From Toxoplasma gondii ME49 (taxonomy: Eukaryota > Apicomplexa > Conoidasida > Eucoccidiorida > Sarcocystidae), in assembly GCF_000006565.2 (NCBI RefSeq), contig NC_031468.1:992001-1056000 (forward strand): a stretch of 64,000 bases of DNA, written 5' to 3'. Shown here piece by piece: positions 1-12,722 of the stretch. How positions within the stretch are numbered: the first letter of the stretch is position 1; the number at the start of each line of letters is the position of its first letter. Made by a program: the position numbers and the translations under genes. The notes beneath the pieces were generated by a model, which searched no databases, had not been told where the DNA came from, and saw nothing but the letters and a program-made list of their open reading frames with translations.

Positions 1-1849
1 CAAAGAAAATGGCTTTGGAGACGGGGAATGGAGGGCCTTCTTCCCGTCTTCCCCTCGGGTGAGGGCAAGACGCCCAGTGCGCTCTTCTTCTCTCTTCAGA
101 GGTCGCCAGAGACTCTTCCAGAGAAACGCGTAGACGAGCAACGAGGCGAGTGGCGCCAGGAGGAGAAACGGGACCAAGGGGATCCCCGTGTCCCACCCTC
201 CTGTCCAGATGTACGCAGGCGCATGCAGAAAGAGATTTGCGCGGGTCGTCGCGTTATCAAGAAAGATGTTATGGTAGCTCAGATCCAAGAAGGGCAGCGC
301 AGTCTTTTAGGAAGCAGAAAGAAACGAGAGCAGACATGCCAGAGGCACTTAAGTTCCTGTAAAGGAACTGGGGTTCCAGTCTCAGTCGTCTCCACGAAGG
401 AGACGCGGAGCACTGCCTGTCTAGACGTGGATGGCGCCGAAGGCACCGGCGCGTACAGAATGAGACGACAGGTAAGCAAAGAGATACATGTGAGTATCTA
501 CATGTAGACACACTGGCACATAAACAGACTGGCTGCAGCACAGACACTGGGCGTGAGGAAGGACCACGAATTCATGAGTGCAAACACTACACAAATGGGT
601 GAATGAATGGACATGTGCGTCGTGCTCAGAAAGACAGACGATGAGCGGCCAACCGGATATCGGGGCGGTGGTTCTCGGTGATGTATTGAGTTGGAGAAAC
701 CTGCAGTTTCCACCGATAGAAAGCCTTGTATCGTGGCAGTTTCATGAGTCATGCCGGAAACGCACAGCACTAAGACACATTACGTTTCCAAGGGAAAAAG
801 TCGACCAAGGTGTCGTCCACCAGAACCAAGCAGACGGCTAGTTTCCCCCCCTTTCGCTCCCAACCGGGTCCTTTCTTACCAGGTTGAATGGCTGCTTGGA
901 ACCTGGAGAGGACAGCGTTGGCGTCGCTTCTTGTATGTATGCTTTGGACGCCGAGTACAGAAGCGGAGGAATTCATTTTTTGTGTTTCTCGAGAACGGAA
1001 GCTCTCGAAAGTGGACAGGAGTTCGTCGAAGAGGCCGGGCCGTTTCTCGCGGCCCGCCTGCTCACGTTTTGGGCTGGTCTTCTCGCTTCGCTCTTTCCTC
1101 GGTGTCGAGAGCGCGAGCGGATTCGTTTTTGAGGAAGACCGAGCAAAGTGTTTGCTTCGAGTAGACCCGAGAGGCCCTGTAAAAACGTCACTCCCTCTGA
1201 CCCAGCTCGCGCCGCTGTCCAGCACGACGAAGCAAGACGAGTTGGGTCCTTTGCCTCGAGAGACGCCAGGAGACACTGGCGCCTTGAACGCTCCGAAGAG
1301 CCGGCTGTCTCCGCGTTGGAAGCGCGCTGACCTCCCGCCTTCGTCAGAGACCGACGCAGAGGCCGGAGATGGGCGTGACGGAAGGCGGCCACACAGAAGT
1401 CGTCTGGAGGAGATTCCCCGCGGTTCCTCGAGACTGGGGAACGTCCCGCGAAGCAACGGTGGAGAAGTTTCAGCTGAACTCTCGCCGGGTGTTGTCTGAG
1501 GGAAACGAGCCCCGACACACCCTCGCCTTCTTCCTTCAGCAGTGCCTCGCGAAAGGCGAGAGAGGCTCCGCTGAGTTATGTCGAGAGGCGCCTCTCTGTG
1601 GGTTGGAGCGGCCGTCAAGAAAGGAGCTCCGACTGCTAGCTCTGACAGGCAGAAAGGGGAAGCTTGTTTACAAAGCGAGACAGAGAGAAACCGCAGAGAT
1701 CGCGTGCTGCCACGGCCTGTCGATCCCATTGTCAGTTGTCTCGGCAAGGAGGCTTGCGATCGAGAGGCGGCCGAAACGGAGTTAAAAGATGCGTGCGACC
1801 GAAGGGGAGAAACCCGCGGCTGCCACGCAATCTCTGCTGTCTTCAACAT
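1..1849 (-). CDS. Partial single-pass membrane protein, possibly mitochondrial; 3' end outside window
   Basis: Two minus-strand exons join in phase. Exon 1 runs from ATG at 1849 to 880 and ends at donor GTAAGA after ...RFQAAIQP. Exon 2 starts at 200 after acceptor GGACAG and continues past base 1. Both borders are phase 1, creating a Gly codon. Exon 1 gives about 323 residues rich in Ser, Arg and Ala; its first ~100 residues hold many Arg and few acids, as in a mitochondrial presequence (inference). Exon 2 begins GWDTGIPL and then a clear TM helix, VPFLLLAPLASLLVYAFLW, followed by a basic stretch (KSLWRPLKREEE). The frame upstream of 1849 stays open but only a GTG is present, so ATG 1849 (context caccATGT) was chosen. 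I recognise no family. The gene is divergent from actin. Confidence 0.55.
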
Positions 1850-4800
1850 GGTGCCTGCCAATCTGCCGGCTTTACCGCGGCTACCAAGAGAGTTCACCAC
1901 TCTTTCAGGATTGGAAGTGGAGAAAGCGAGAGCGGGGGAAGAAATCTCGGTTTTCCTTTGAAAAAGGGATGAACCGATACGAACGGGAAAAAGGGATATC
2001 GTCACCGACCCCCCAGAACGGAATAAAGGAGTATGTTTTCTTCCAGATACTCTTACAGACGTCGGTAAACAAGGGCGTTATTCTTCCACGAAACACCGAA
2101 TGAGAGGAAAAGACGCTTGAAACCGAGACCTCAAATAAAGGCCTGCAGTTGTCTACCAAGAGAGGGAAACAAGAGCTACACTGGGGGGTACGGATCGCGA
2201 AGAACAGAGAAAAGCAACCCTCCCTCGGGCAGCAAAGACCACAACTCACGGCATTCTTCTTGTAGCACAGAAGGGAAGAGAAAGCGCGGGACAGAAGGCC
2301 GGAAGTGACAAACATGCTAGTGGCGCGTTTTGAGAAGGCAAGGGAAGTTTATGGTTGTTGAGCAGCTGCCGAGACGGATCCCGAGGCTTCTTGCCATGCT
2401 GGTTTCGCTGTGCTTGCTCCTCTACCGAAAAGGAAGTGGGAGAATCATGAGAAAATTCAGAAGGTCAACATGGAGGTAAAGAAAGCCCCGGATGGCGAGT
2501 TGGGGGTGTCAAAAGTTAATGGTGAACAGACCAGCAGAGCAGGTGTGCAGGAAAAGGAGACGGAGAAGCGGCGAGAAAAAGGTGAGTACAGACGAGAAGA
2601 TCAACTGGGAGAAGGCGGTGCAGAGTTTGAGATTCAACGTTGTTTTGTCTCATTAACAGCTTGCCTAGATGCAGGAATGTCGCCGCGAAAGATGTGCTTC
2701 GTTCGCGGTTTCTGTTGCTCCCATCGTGTGTCTGTTGAAGAAGGGCACTCCCGACAGCACTCTCGTTTAAAATCAAAGCGCGGCGCTTAGTTTGCACTGT
2801 GGACCGAGAAGTGAACATGCTTGGGGATTTCCTCTAAGGCGGTCATTTACGTGGGGTTTCGCGAAATTCCGCCGTCTGTCGATTGTCTTGAGCAACTGCT
2901 TCAACTGTACGCAACTTTTCGCTGTCGGGCAAAGATACCGGACTTCTAGTAGCCTAATCCGGCATATGTAGCTGTGGTAATGCGATATGCAGTGACAGCT
3001 GGAAGTAAAAATGGTATGTGGAACCCGTAAGAGGGTCAATCTTACCCCCAAAATGTACGCTTGCCTAAAAGTAGTGGTTCCCTTGGTTAATACAAGTTGT
3101 AGAGTTAACAGGCTGTCACTAGTGGGGTGAAGAACCCGATCAGCGGCATCTTCCGTGTGCAGGAGCTGCTCCCTACCTGCCGTCATGGCTTTCTCTGTGC
3201 TATACTGCCGCAAGAGGCCGATGCCTCCTCGAAGCACGGTACAATAACAAGTTGGTTGCGTCCCTTCCATGGATTCATTATTTGCGTGGGTTTCGATAAA
3301 GAAACTGCAATCGGACCGTTTCTTTACGGAAGGGACAAAACCGCACTAGCCAAGACTGCGAATGCGTATAGCTGTGCTGAAGCACCGCTGATTTTGTGTC
3401 GCAGTTCCTCGACTTGCTTGCCTCTGATGAGGACAAACGCCCCCTAATAAATCCTTAGTGAGTTCCCCAAATAAAAACGCTTTGGAAGTCCGGAGCTGAA
3501 AAGAAAAGTGTTCCGCCACCGTTCTAGGATGTCGTAAGGGGGGAAACGCACGGGGTCCACTGCAGTGCGGGGGGATTGCAGACGGCACATCGCATTCCTC
3601 AAGAAGCGGCTTCATAAGAGTATAGCGACAATTCCGCAGCCGTAGGAAAACTCCAGAAAGAACTCCGATACATGGCTTAAGCTGAATTTCATGGTAAGAA
3701 ACAGTTATACTAGCTCATATCAGTAGTATTTTCAGTGCCTACCCGGCGTATGATAACGCAACAACTGCAAACCAGTCGAGAGCCGAATTTTTGTCACTAA
3801 TATCACTACGAAGTCAACTTCTACCGTTTCAGCTATGGCTTTCTTTCGAAGAAAATCTACGCACTGGCATCAACCGGAAAGCAGGTTTTTTCGCATCTAA
3901 AAGGCGGTTATCACGTCAGGGGCTGTCTCGCCGCCCACTGAGCGATACCGGCACGTTGGATTTGACAATCCACGTGAAATAAAACATCGCAGTAGTTTGA
4001 GCAAGGTGTACACTTCCGTTCACTATACTCTGTACGAGTTATCAACTTGCAGTAATGCTTTCCTTCGAGGATGCTCCGAGGCAGTCTTCATCATAAGCGG
4101 CGTCACACATCCCACAACACGCTGCGTTCATGGGAGGCGTAAGAAAAATGAGATGCACAGAAGTAGAACATCAGAAAGAAAGGTATTGTGTACGTAAGGT
4201 AGGACACGAAATATTCTTCTCAACGGCCGTCACACCCGCTCAGCCAAAGGGAAAAGGTGACTCTTGGTGGGAGTGTTATTTTCTGAACCGCCGCTGTATA
4301 CACTCTCATAGGCCAGTAGCTAAAGCATAGACAGTGAAATCATACCAGAAATGGAATGTCGAACATTCTCTTTCATGGAACTTCGAGACCTTCGCGATCC
4401 TCCAGACTAGTTACTGAGGGACACGTAGTCTGCCGCGTGAAGCAGCAGTTGTGCTCGAATTTTTCCGTGACGCTGACAGTTGATCGGCTCAGGCCTGTGG
4501 CAACTGTTCCATGGCGATTTCAACATCCTGTGTCATTAAGGATCTTTCATTACAGTCATGTCTAGAGGCGTAGGATTCAGATTGCCGTGTCCAGCCGTAT
4601 GAGCAGCTGTGCGTGCAGTAACCATATATCAGGGTATTTACAGCCGTGAAGTCACCTACCTTTTTTTCATTCCTCACTGCAGTGCTGGTTGGACTGTCCC
4701 GTGCCGTTTCTGATGTGTGAATGGCTGAGTGATTTCGCTACCGGCACAAGACGGCCCTGAAGAAAAAAGGATCACTACAATGATGAACCTTCTCAAATGC

Positions 4801-6461
4801 TGTTTCCAGTCGGCGGAGAAACCAGAGACGCCTTCCATCGAAGGGAACGCCAACACAGTCGTCCGCTCTGGATAATCAGAATGCGGTGAAGAAGTCGAGG
4901 ACTATCCGTGTGTGCGAAAGACCCTGGCTGAGGCATCATTGTTGTACTGCAGCATGCGGCCTGGAAGCGGGATCAAAAGCAACTGACAAAACACGAAAAA
5001 ATGGTACCTACGAATCGGCAATACAATGCCTCGTCCATACTTAAATAGTTGTGAAAGGGAAAGAGAAGCCGTGAGGGTGCTGCCTAAAGCTCATCTTTGA
5101 ACGGAAAAACCATCTCCTCGCACGCACGACAGGCCACTGGCGTTCTGATATAAAGCTTTTACTCTTGTATACTTCGCATCCCGCTTAATGTGCATTGTCG
5201 CTCCCACATTGCCCTCGAGGTGACGATCAGTATATTTCTTCTGAGAATTTACCGCAACGGAGGCAGCAAAGGGCGGGGCCGCTACGTGGTCGACGGAATA
5301 CTTCCTTCCCAGGCTGCCACATCCGGGCAATCTGGTTTCCCCAAGATAGTGAAAGCTTTCGAGGAAATCTGGCAAATTTCGAGCACCTCTACCTGCGCTG
5401 CGTTTCTGCAGTTCGTGAACGATAAGAATGTGCACTGCGCGGCCGCATCGGTGTCCACGTTCCGCCAACGATCCAGCGACTGTCGGCTGACTTCACAGAG
5501 TGCAATTGCATGGGATCACCCTACGTCATCAGCTCTGCTAAAACTGGTTTTGCCATCCAATACCCTGCTCTCTACTGCCAGTTTTTGCCTGAGTGGCGCC
5601 AACGACGGGCAGGTGTTCGACCTCGCATACACATCATTCTCCCCGTGGCATGAAGACTCGCTGTGCTTCGCCTTCTTAAGCAAGACTTTGAAAGTTCTTG
5701 GTGCCATAAGCAATCGAACTGAGGTGTGGTTAAAAAACGGAACATATCTTTGTGAAACACAAACAGCCGCACAACACACACGGCTGGACCTATCGGGCCG
5801 AGAGGAAGACGGCCTCTCGCTCCTTGGCTGTATCGTTGATAATGCCAGACAGCTGTTGTTGGCTGGCGTGCGCCGATCGTTGGCTGCACGCAGGTTTTGT
5901 GTCGGAGTGGCGCCGGGTTTTTGAGGTTGTGTGCTTCGGAAAGGCGGCGCTTTCTGGGGCGGCTTTTTGTCATGGAAAAAACGGGATGCAGAGGCAGGGA
6001 ACGGCGGGGCGAGAGGAGTGGGTCGCACTGTATTTGAACGCGGATCTTCGCAAGCTGTCGCGCCGGCGCCGCACCGCACGCAGCCGTGTTTGTCGAGGGG
6101 CAGTGGATTGCTGGGATTGCCGGCGGGATAGATGAGGAGAGGGTGACACACAGGCTTGGGATGGCTATATTAAAGGGCGTGGACAGCAGAGCGCTTGGTT
6201 TCCTGCTTGCGGTCGCGTGCGAGCGGTGGATTGCACCCGCCGCCTGTGTCGGAATCCTCTCTGGGGTGGGAACTGGGAACGGCGCTGCGGTTTCGCCGCG
6301 CGGCTCGTTGTGGTTGCTTTGTTCTCTCTGGTTGCGCGAGCGTAACTTCTTCTCTCTCTGCTTTTTGTGCGCGTCCCGGAAACACACCTGACTGTGCAGC
6401 ATTTTTCTTTTTCACGCTTTTTGTTTTCCTTTCGAATAATTTCCACTTTTTCATAGGTAAG
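1850..6461. promoter_or_regulatory. Divergent intergenic region between the membrane-protein gene and actin
   Basis: About 4.6 kb between two divergent genes. From about 2100 to 5100 I see only short, overlapping, alternative-start ORFs in all frames and no convincing spliced gene. The right part (about 5900-6460) is GC-rich with long pyrimidine runs and should contain the actin promoter and leader. The actin ATG at 6462 follows a T-rich stretch (ttttcataggtaag), so a leader intron ending just before the ATG is possible but not shown. Confidence 0.45.
5190..5924 (+). other. Unassigned 244-codon open frame upstream of actin
   Basis: An open frame beginning with GTG, with no suitable ATG at its start, ends about 540 bases before the actin ATG. 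It contains Cys and aromatic residues in a plausible mix (for example SNRTEVWLKNGTYLCETQ), but I recognise no domain. The opposite strand is also open over 5516-6402, as expected in GC-rich DNA. It may be a relic, an exon of an unseen gene, or chance. Confidence that it is coding is low. Confidence 0.2.
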
Positions 6462-8024
6462 ATGGCGGATGAAGAAGTGCAAGCCTTGGTGGTGGACAAC
6501 GGGTCCGGAAACGTGAAGGCTGGCGTGGCCGGCGATGATGCGCCACGTGCCGTCTTCCCGTCTATCGTCGGAAAGCCCAAGAACCCGGGTATCATGGTCG
6601 GAATGGAGGAGAAGGACTGCTACGTCGGTGACGAAGCCCAAAGCAAGAGAGGTATTTTGACTCTGAAATACCCTATTGAGCACGGTATCGTCACCAACTG
6701 GGACGACATGGAGAAAATCTGGCATCACACCTTCTACAACGAACTGCGTGTGGCGCCTGAGGAGCACCCTGTGCTGCTCACGGAAGCCCCACTCAACCCC
6801 AAGGCGAACCGTGAGAGAATGACCCAGATTATGTTCGAAACCTTTAACGTCCCTGCCATGTATGTCGCTATCCAGGCCGTTCTTTCTCTGTACTCCTCCG
6901 GTCGTACCACCGGTATTGTGCTCGACAGTGGTGATGGCGTCTCTCACACTGTGCCCATCTACGAGGGGTACGCCCTGCCTCACGCCATCATGCGTTTGGA
7001 TCTTGCTGGACGCGACCTTACCGAGTACATGATGAAGATTCTCCACGAGAGAGGATACGGCTTCACCACCTCCGCCGAGAAGGAAATCGTGCGCGACATC
7101 AAGGAGAAGCTTTGCTACATCGCCCTCGACTTCGACGAGGAAATGAAGGTCGGGAGCTGACGCTTGCGCTAGTTGGTCGCTGACTGAAAATAGCATTTTT
7201 CGTTCCGGGATGGGCACTAACTAGCCAACTTTTTCCTGTCACAATGTCGCGACGATGTTGGCGGCGACTTTTGTTCTTTTTAAATGCATATCGAAACCCA
7301 AGCGCATCGCGTACCGTGCCCATGCCGCAGCCGCCGTGGTACGGCGGTGTCCCGCCTCAGCTAGATCATTGGAAATGTGTGTACAAATTTTTTCCATTGG
7401 ATAGTGGCAAATCAAAGTGTTTTGCAGTAGGACATCTCCTGTGGTCATGGAATCTTTTGTCAAGCACTGCTGTTTGGTGTGTAGAGAGCGGCGGTGTGGA
7501 GCTGTTACGTGCGCATCCCGCGAGCTGGTCTGTTCCTCATAGATTTGTGTGTGTGACTTTCGTTCCCTCTCAATTTTCAGGCGGCTGAGGACTCTAGCGA
7601 CATCGAGAAGTCCTATGAATTGCCCGATGGCAACATCATCACCGTTGGCAACGAGCGATTCCGCTGCCCGGAGGCCCTCTTCCAGCCCTCCTTCTTGGGC
7701 AAGGAAGCTGCAGGTGTCCACCGCACCACCTTCGACTCGATTATGAAGTGCGACGTGGATATCCGTAAGGATCTGTACGGCAACGTCGTCCTTTCTGGAG
7801 GTACCACTATGTACGAGGGCATTGGCGAGAGGCTGACCAAGGAACTTACCTCCTTGGCTCCTTCCACCATGAAGATCAAGGTCGTTGCTCCTCCTGAGCG
7901 TAAGTACTCCGTCTGGATCGGAGGGTCCATTCTGTCCTCTCTCTCCACCTTCCAGCAGATGTGGATCACCAAGGAGGAGTACGACGAGTCTGGCCCGAGC
8001 ATCGTCCACCGCAAGTGCTTCTAA
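6462..8024 (+). CDS. ACT1: Actin (ACT1-like)
   Basis: Conventional actin: ATP-binding cytoskeletal protein that forms the short, dynamic filaments which, with the glideosome myosin, power apicomplexan gliding and host-cell entry (family knowledge). Exon 1 is 6462-7148 (229 codons) and exon 2 is 7581-8024; the 432-base intron is phase 0, with an unusual donor (gtcggg) and a standard acceptor (ttttcag). The 376-residue product has full family length. Visible signatures are [11 protein letters not shown] (phosphate loop 1), [21 protein letters not shown] (phosphate loop 2), [12 protein letters not shown] near the end and the C-terminus VHRKCF. It starts MADEEVQ, as in T. gondii actin. Apicomplexan features include GNVKAG where animal actins have GMCKAG. 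It is flanked by a divergent gene to the left and a convergent gene to the right. Identification is secure. Confidence 0.99.
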
Positions 8025-9082
8025 GCAGTTTGTGGTGTTTTATCGAGCGCCGAGTTGCCCAAAAACTCCAAGGAATTCGATGATACTGGAGGACGACGGA
8101 CCTGGGGCGGCACCACATGGGAAGCGTCGTTGCATGCCGCAAAGAGTCACGCGATGTCGCGTCCTTGTATCTGGAGTCACGCAAAAACTGTGTCCGGTGT
8201 CAGCCCGTTCCCAGAACGAGCCTCTCCCGTATCGTCGGAGTGTCGGTGATCTGTATGTAGCGAGAATCCCTAGGTTTGGTAACAGAAACTGTGTTTGAGT
8301 CGGTCAGCAGGCAGAGGAGGAAAAGCATTAGAGAGAGAAAAGATTTACTCGTTAAGTCTTGAAGGAAAGCCATCGCGCCTCGGCGCGTGGTTTTGGCGCC
8401 GCGCTCACGTGGTCGCCTATGGTTAAAGTTTGTTTTCAGTCGCCTCGTGAATGTAATCTTTCCGTAGGGCGGTTTCATGACCTAAAGTAATAGTCTGGCA
8501 TATTCTATGTGGCACCGTGGTTCGGCTGCTAAGTACGTGTTTTCTCGCGCATCATACGTGTTGTACCCATTGGATGTCGACTCAGTGTTCAACATCGCAT
8601 ACGCCCTTGGGAGGGAGTGGTTTATGGAGCGAAAAAATGCCGGCGAAGAATTCCTAGCACGCGTGCGTGCAGCCCAAATGCCACCTGTGGATTGACGTGG
8701 ATGGAGCCAAGCAGATGGCTACACTCATTCGCACGTATCTGCTTTCCGAGAGTAGAACTGACTTTTGTTAGCGAAACGGCGTAGTTCAGCACCTGTAGTA
8801 AAAGGTAGTTGCGTTCTGCTCCCGTTTCTGCGTTAGACTGTAACAGAGTGTCTTGCGAACACGGTAGGGAGAAATCGTATCTTAGCCAGTTAGCGCGAAC
8901 GGAAGGAGTCCTCTCTCCCGCATTGCGGAACGCGATGAGGAGTCTTTGGAAAGCGAAGAATTTTGCTGCATGGAAACGGATGTTTCGTTAGCAGAAGCTA
9001 GACATAACAGTTGCCTCAAGCGCCGCTCATTCATGTAGGCTACAAATAGCAAGTGTCCAGGAACAGTGGTCGCGACCGTCTT
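8025..9082. other. Convergent 3' regions of actin and the CCDC96-like gene
   Basis: About 1 kb between two stop codons that face each other; it should hold both 3' UTRs. One small plus-strand ATG frame (8507-8695, 62 codons, starting MWHRGSAAKYVF) lies here. It looks protein-like but has no recognisable family and could be chance. Nothing else is supported. Confidence 0.5.
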
Positions 9083-12000
9083 TCATTTTGCTTTTGCTGG
9101 CTGCGTGGACCCAGAGGTTTTCAGCGAGGTCAGGTATGCGTGCCTTGCCTGCAGTCTCTCCAGCTGACAACGGAACAGCGCACCACAGCACCGGTGATTT
9201 CTTGACGTTTGTCGTAATCAGGGAAGTACCATTGGGCAGACGCGACACCTGTTTTATGGCTGCATCTCTAAAGAGCATATGGTCATCCTCGTGGGCGCAT
9301 TACAAAACCACTGTACGAGAAGCTTTGCACTATGTTTCCTTCAAAAGACATCGCTACTTTATCTTATGTGCTATGAGCCAGGATGGAGTGAGGCACTAAG
9401 CTCCACAAAAAGTGTATAAGTACGCAGGTGCTGTCATATTTAGGAACGAAGCGAAGTGGCGAAGATGAGTGATTAACTACCTCAAGCTTCAGTTCTTGTT
9501 GCCGTTGTTGTCTGTTTTCCCAGTCGAGCGTCAGGATATCAGAATTGATGATGTCTGTTTGCTGGCGTAACTTGCTATTCTCTGTACGGTATTCATCTCG
9601 CTCGCGCTTCGATTTCGTGATAAGATGTCGCTGATTCGCCAATTCCGCGTCCAGATGCGCGAGCTCCTCAGTCAATCGTGCGTTCTCGTGACCCAAGAAG
9701 TGAATCTTTTCCCTCCAGTGAGTGATGAACTGCTCAAGATTCGAACAATGAGGATCACGCAACGCGATGAATTTGGATAATCTGTAGTTCCCTTATGGAG
9801 GTCATCGGTAACAATTCAAGCACACGTGTCATGTTTGAGCCCCTGGTACGCATCACCAATATCTTCGTGATTTAAAACTGACGTTTCCAGACTGGCATAG
9901 AAACGGGTCCTCTATAGCTTCTCAAAAACTCCTTCGGAAACAGGCACTTGTCATATAGAACAAGCTCCCTAAGGGCAGCAAAAGGGGTTGGTGATTTACC
10001 AGAAATGGCATGTTGCTAATGAACATCGACTGTATCGTTGACAGATTTCAACGAGAGGCTGCTTACATTGTAAAGGTGAGTTCGTGGACTATCAGCTGAA
10101 GAAGCTCTGCCATGTACACGGCTCAGGGCTCGTAGCTTCCAACGATGCTCACAAAAATGGAAGATACGGGAATTTTGATGCCCTTAAGAACGAAAAATTG
10201 GCGAACGTGGGTGCATACATTGTCGGCATCTGTCGCGGTATTCTTAGTTACCCAGAGCGATATCAGTTTGACAGGCTGAAGCTGGTCTTTTAGGCGTCAC
10301 GGACAGTCCACGCAGAGACTAGGAAGTTGACAAGCCCTAGGCTGCTGCGGGAGCGTCCACTCAGTGTATCGGTGGTGTCCCGAAAAACGTACGCGGCTGA
10401 AATGTGTTACGTACCTGGACAGCCGACATGATTATGGATCGGAGTTTCTTTATTTCCTCATTCCGCTCGACAATCTTCTCGTTGAGAGCTTGATTTTCAA
10501 TTTTTAGTTGTTCAAAGTCCATGACATGGAACTGCTCCTGCATGTCATTTTCTGAAACCATCTGGTGAAGCACATCTAACTGATGTTTCAATTTCGTACT
10601 TGCAGACCTCGCCTCCTGTAGCGCCCTAGTCTTTTCTTCTTCCAGCTGCATCAGTTGTCCGAGAATCGACTCCGGAATCGGCTTCCCGCTCCGTGCCATC
10701 TGGGAATTCTTCGCGACCTTACGGAGAAAATCTCTGTTGGGTCGAAAGTGTCACACACCGTGGCAGATAACACAAGTTTTATTGACCTCAACAATACCAA
10801 TGGAGGATGCACATAGCGGTGTTGACTTTTTCTTTTTTTAATGTTGAAAACGTGTGCGACTGTTGTACACAATGAATGTGTCACAGATTTACGTGTTGGT
10901 GGGTCGGTAGCCCAGCGAATGATGCATCCTTTTTCAAGAGCAGTTGCTACCATGTAAACAGCTTTCACGACATGGTTGCACGGAGGCGACTACTCGCAGT
11001 TTGCAGAAAGCCGTAAGGCACGGACATTGACGACTATCCCTGCCTAGCGGTTTAGGTTTTAGAAAAAGGAATGTGCTGCCTTTCCTTGGTAGCTTGATCT
11101 TGTCCAAGGCGTTTTGAATAAATTAATCGCAATACAAAAACCACTGGACACAACTTTACACATGTCCCTACTTCACTGGAGCGACTACCTGAATGCAGTT
11201 CTGCACTCTTCGACCTTCTCCTGGTGTGTTGCCAGCTTCTGGTTTTCTTGTTGCATTTTTTCTTCCGTCAACGCCGATATCCGTTCTTTTTCTTCCTTTG
11301 TAGCTTCCAGGGTTCGGAGCATAGCGAAGTACTGTTGCGTTGTCAACCGTGGGTCGCCAGTCTGCGCTCTATACACCGGGAAGTCTCCGGTCGTCGAGAA
11401 TTTCATTGCCAGCTTCTTCTCCACTCGAGCGTTTTCCTCCTTCACTCGCTTCAATTCGTCTCGCAAAACTTCAGCTTCGATGGACATTTGCTCGTACTCA
11501 TTGTCCAGTGCCTCGACATCAAGGGCCACCAAGTCCGCCCCTGGCTGTTCAGCTGATTCTCTGTGGTTCCCCGTGCTAGGCTGCAGCAGAAACCCACACG
11601 CCAGACACACCTTGCGCTCTGTGGAAAACACGGAGGGCGAGCGAGAAAAGCAGAATCTCGCACCCCGCGAGATAGTCTGCTGGCCTCCGCAACACAGATC
11701 AGTGGCAAGCAACTTCCTCGTTCCGACCTTACTGACACCAGAGCTGAAGCAGCAATGCCATTCGTGTTCTTCTGTCGTATTCGTGACAGACGAGAAGCTG
11801 CTCCCTCCCTACACTCACTCGGAACGATTCAAGTTCAGCATATGCGTCGTCAAGAGGTGACGAAGCGTCGGAGGCATGCGCGGCTCCGGCTCCGGTGAGT
11901 CTGTTTTTGTCCTCGTTGCCTCTCTGGGAAGGACTGCCAGAGTTAAGACTTACTCCTTTGTACCCGCATTGGCCTGAAGGAAGGGCACTGTCTTCGTCTC

Positions 12001-12184
12001 TTCCATTTGTCTCACGCTCCCTCGTCCCGGTGCCGGAGAGAGACTCCGAGGCTGTTCGGGCGGAGGGCTTATCAGTGTCGGGTGGCGTCTGCTGGTTTTC
12101 CGAAGATCTGTGTTCTCCGTGGTTATCCGGAAACGGATCTACAGAGTTTTCAGTTTCTGTAGAGGGGAGATAGTTCGCATGCAT
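9083..12184 (-). CDS. CCDC96/CCDC113-family (DUF4201) coiled-coil protein
   Basis: Five minus-strand exons join in phase: 11819-12184, 11189-11580, 10415-10733, 9481-9729 and 9083-9163. The donors include GTGAGT and GTACGT. The joined protein carries the DUF4201 hallmarks in order: a coiled coil, then AFRDFLRKVAKNSQMARSGK + PIPES, then EEEKTRALQEAR, MDFEQLKIENQALNEKI, SAVQFITHWREKIHFLGHEN, LDAELANQR and a C-terminal LERLQARHAYL. These match CCDC96 (CFAP184) and CCDC113 (CFAP263), which form a ciliary complex at the base of radial spoke 3/nexin-dynein links. In coccidia only microgametes bear flagella, so expression there is expected (inference). The N-terminal ~120 residues are acidic and low-complexity. 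The start is uncertain: the frame stays open to about 12532, and exons may continue into the ankyrin gene upstream. I cannot decide between CCDC96 and CCDC113; CCDC96 is favoured. Confidence 0.85.
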
Positions 12185-12532
12185 TTCTCCATTTTGTGCA
12201 GTTCGAGAGCTGTGGGTACCTGCAGCGGCCTGCGAATCACTCGCCTGGTCACGCCCTTCGGCACAAATCACATCAGGGTGTGTTGTTTCTTCTTGTTGTT
12301 TTGTAGCTTGTCTCCGTTGGGTCTCTGCCCCGTCGACGCGTTCTGTTTCGCTCCTGTGACTGTTTTTTCGGGAGATGTTTCCTTGAACTCCTTGAGAAGT
12401 AGCTTCTCGCGTTGGAGGGCCGCCCACGATCTCGATGATGTCGCCATTGTGAGACAGCGGCTTTTCACTTCGTTCACTGGCAGCATCTGTGTAACAACCG
12501 CAAGCGGCTCGAGAAGGTGGAATTTTGTACAC
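12185..12532 (-). other. Open extension upstream of the CCDC96-like ATG
   Basis: The frame of CCDC96-like exon 1 continues open upstream of ATG 12184 to about 12532 with a hydrophilic, coding-like sequence (for example PLSHNGDIIEIVGGPP) but no ATG. It is either an extra upstream exon, reached through an acceptor near 12490-12500, or the link to the ankyrin exons. An acceptor ending TGCCAG there fits phase 2, the phase left by the ankyrin donor at 13043. Confidence 0.4.
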
Positions 12533-12722
12533 AATAACAATATGTCATGAAGACCCGAGTTCACAGTCACGATTACAAGAGAAATAGAACCCGACGCTTG
12601 CCCGGGTTTCGCGTCCCAAAACGTGCATAAGTGGGGGGTTTCTCTCTGCTGGGTCGAACCCGTGCGTGTGTAACGTGGAAATGTCGAAAAGAGACATGTG
12701 AGCGATGATAAACGACATCGTT

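Noticed and set aside
12640..12665. Possible tRNA B-box (GGTTCGACCC on the minus strand)
   Set aside because: The flanking bases cannot form a T stem or an acceptor stem, and no A-box is placed correctly.
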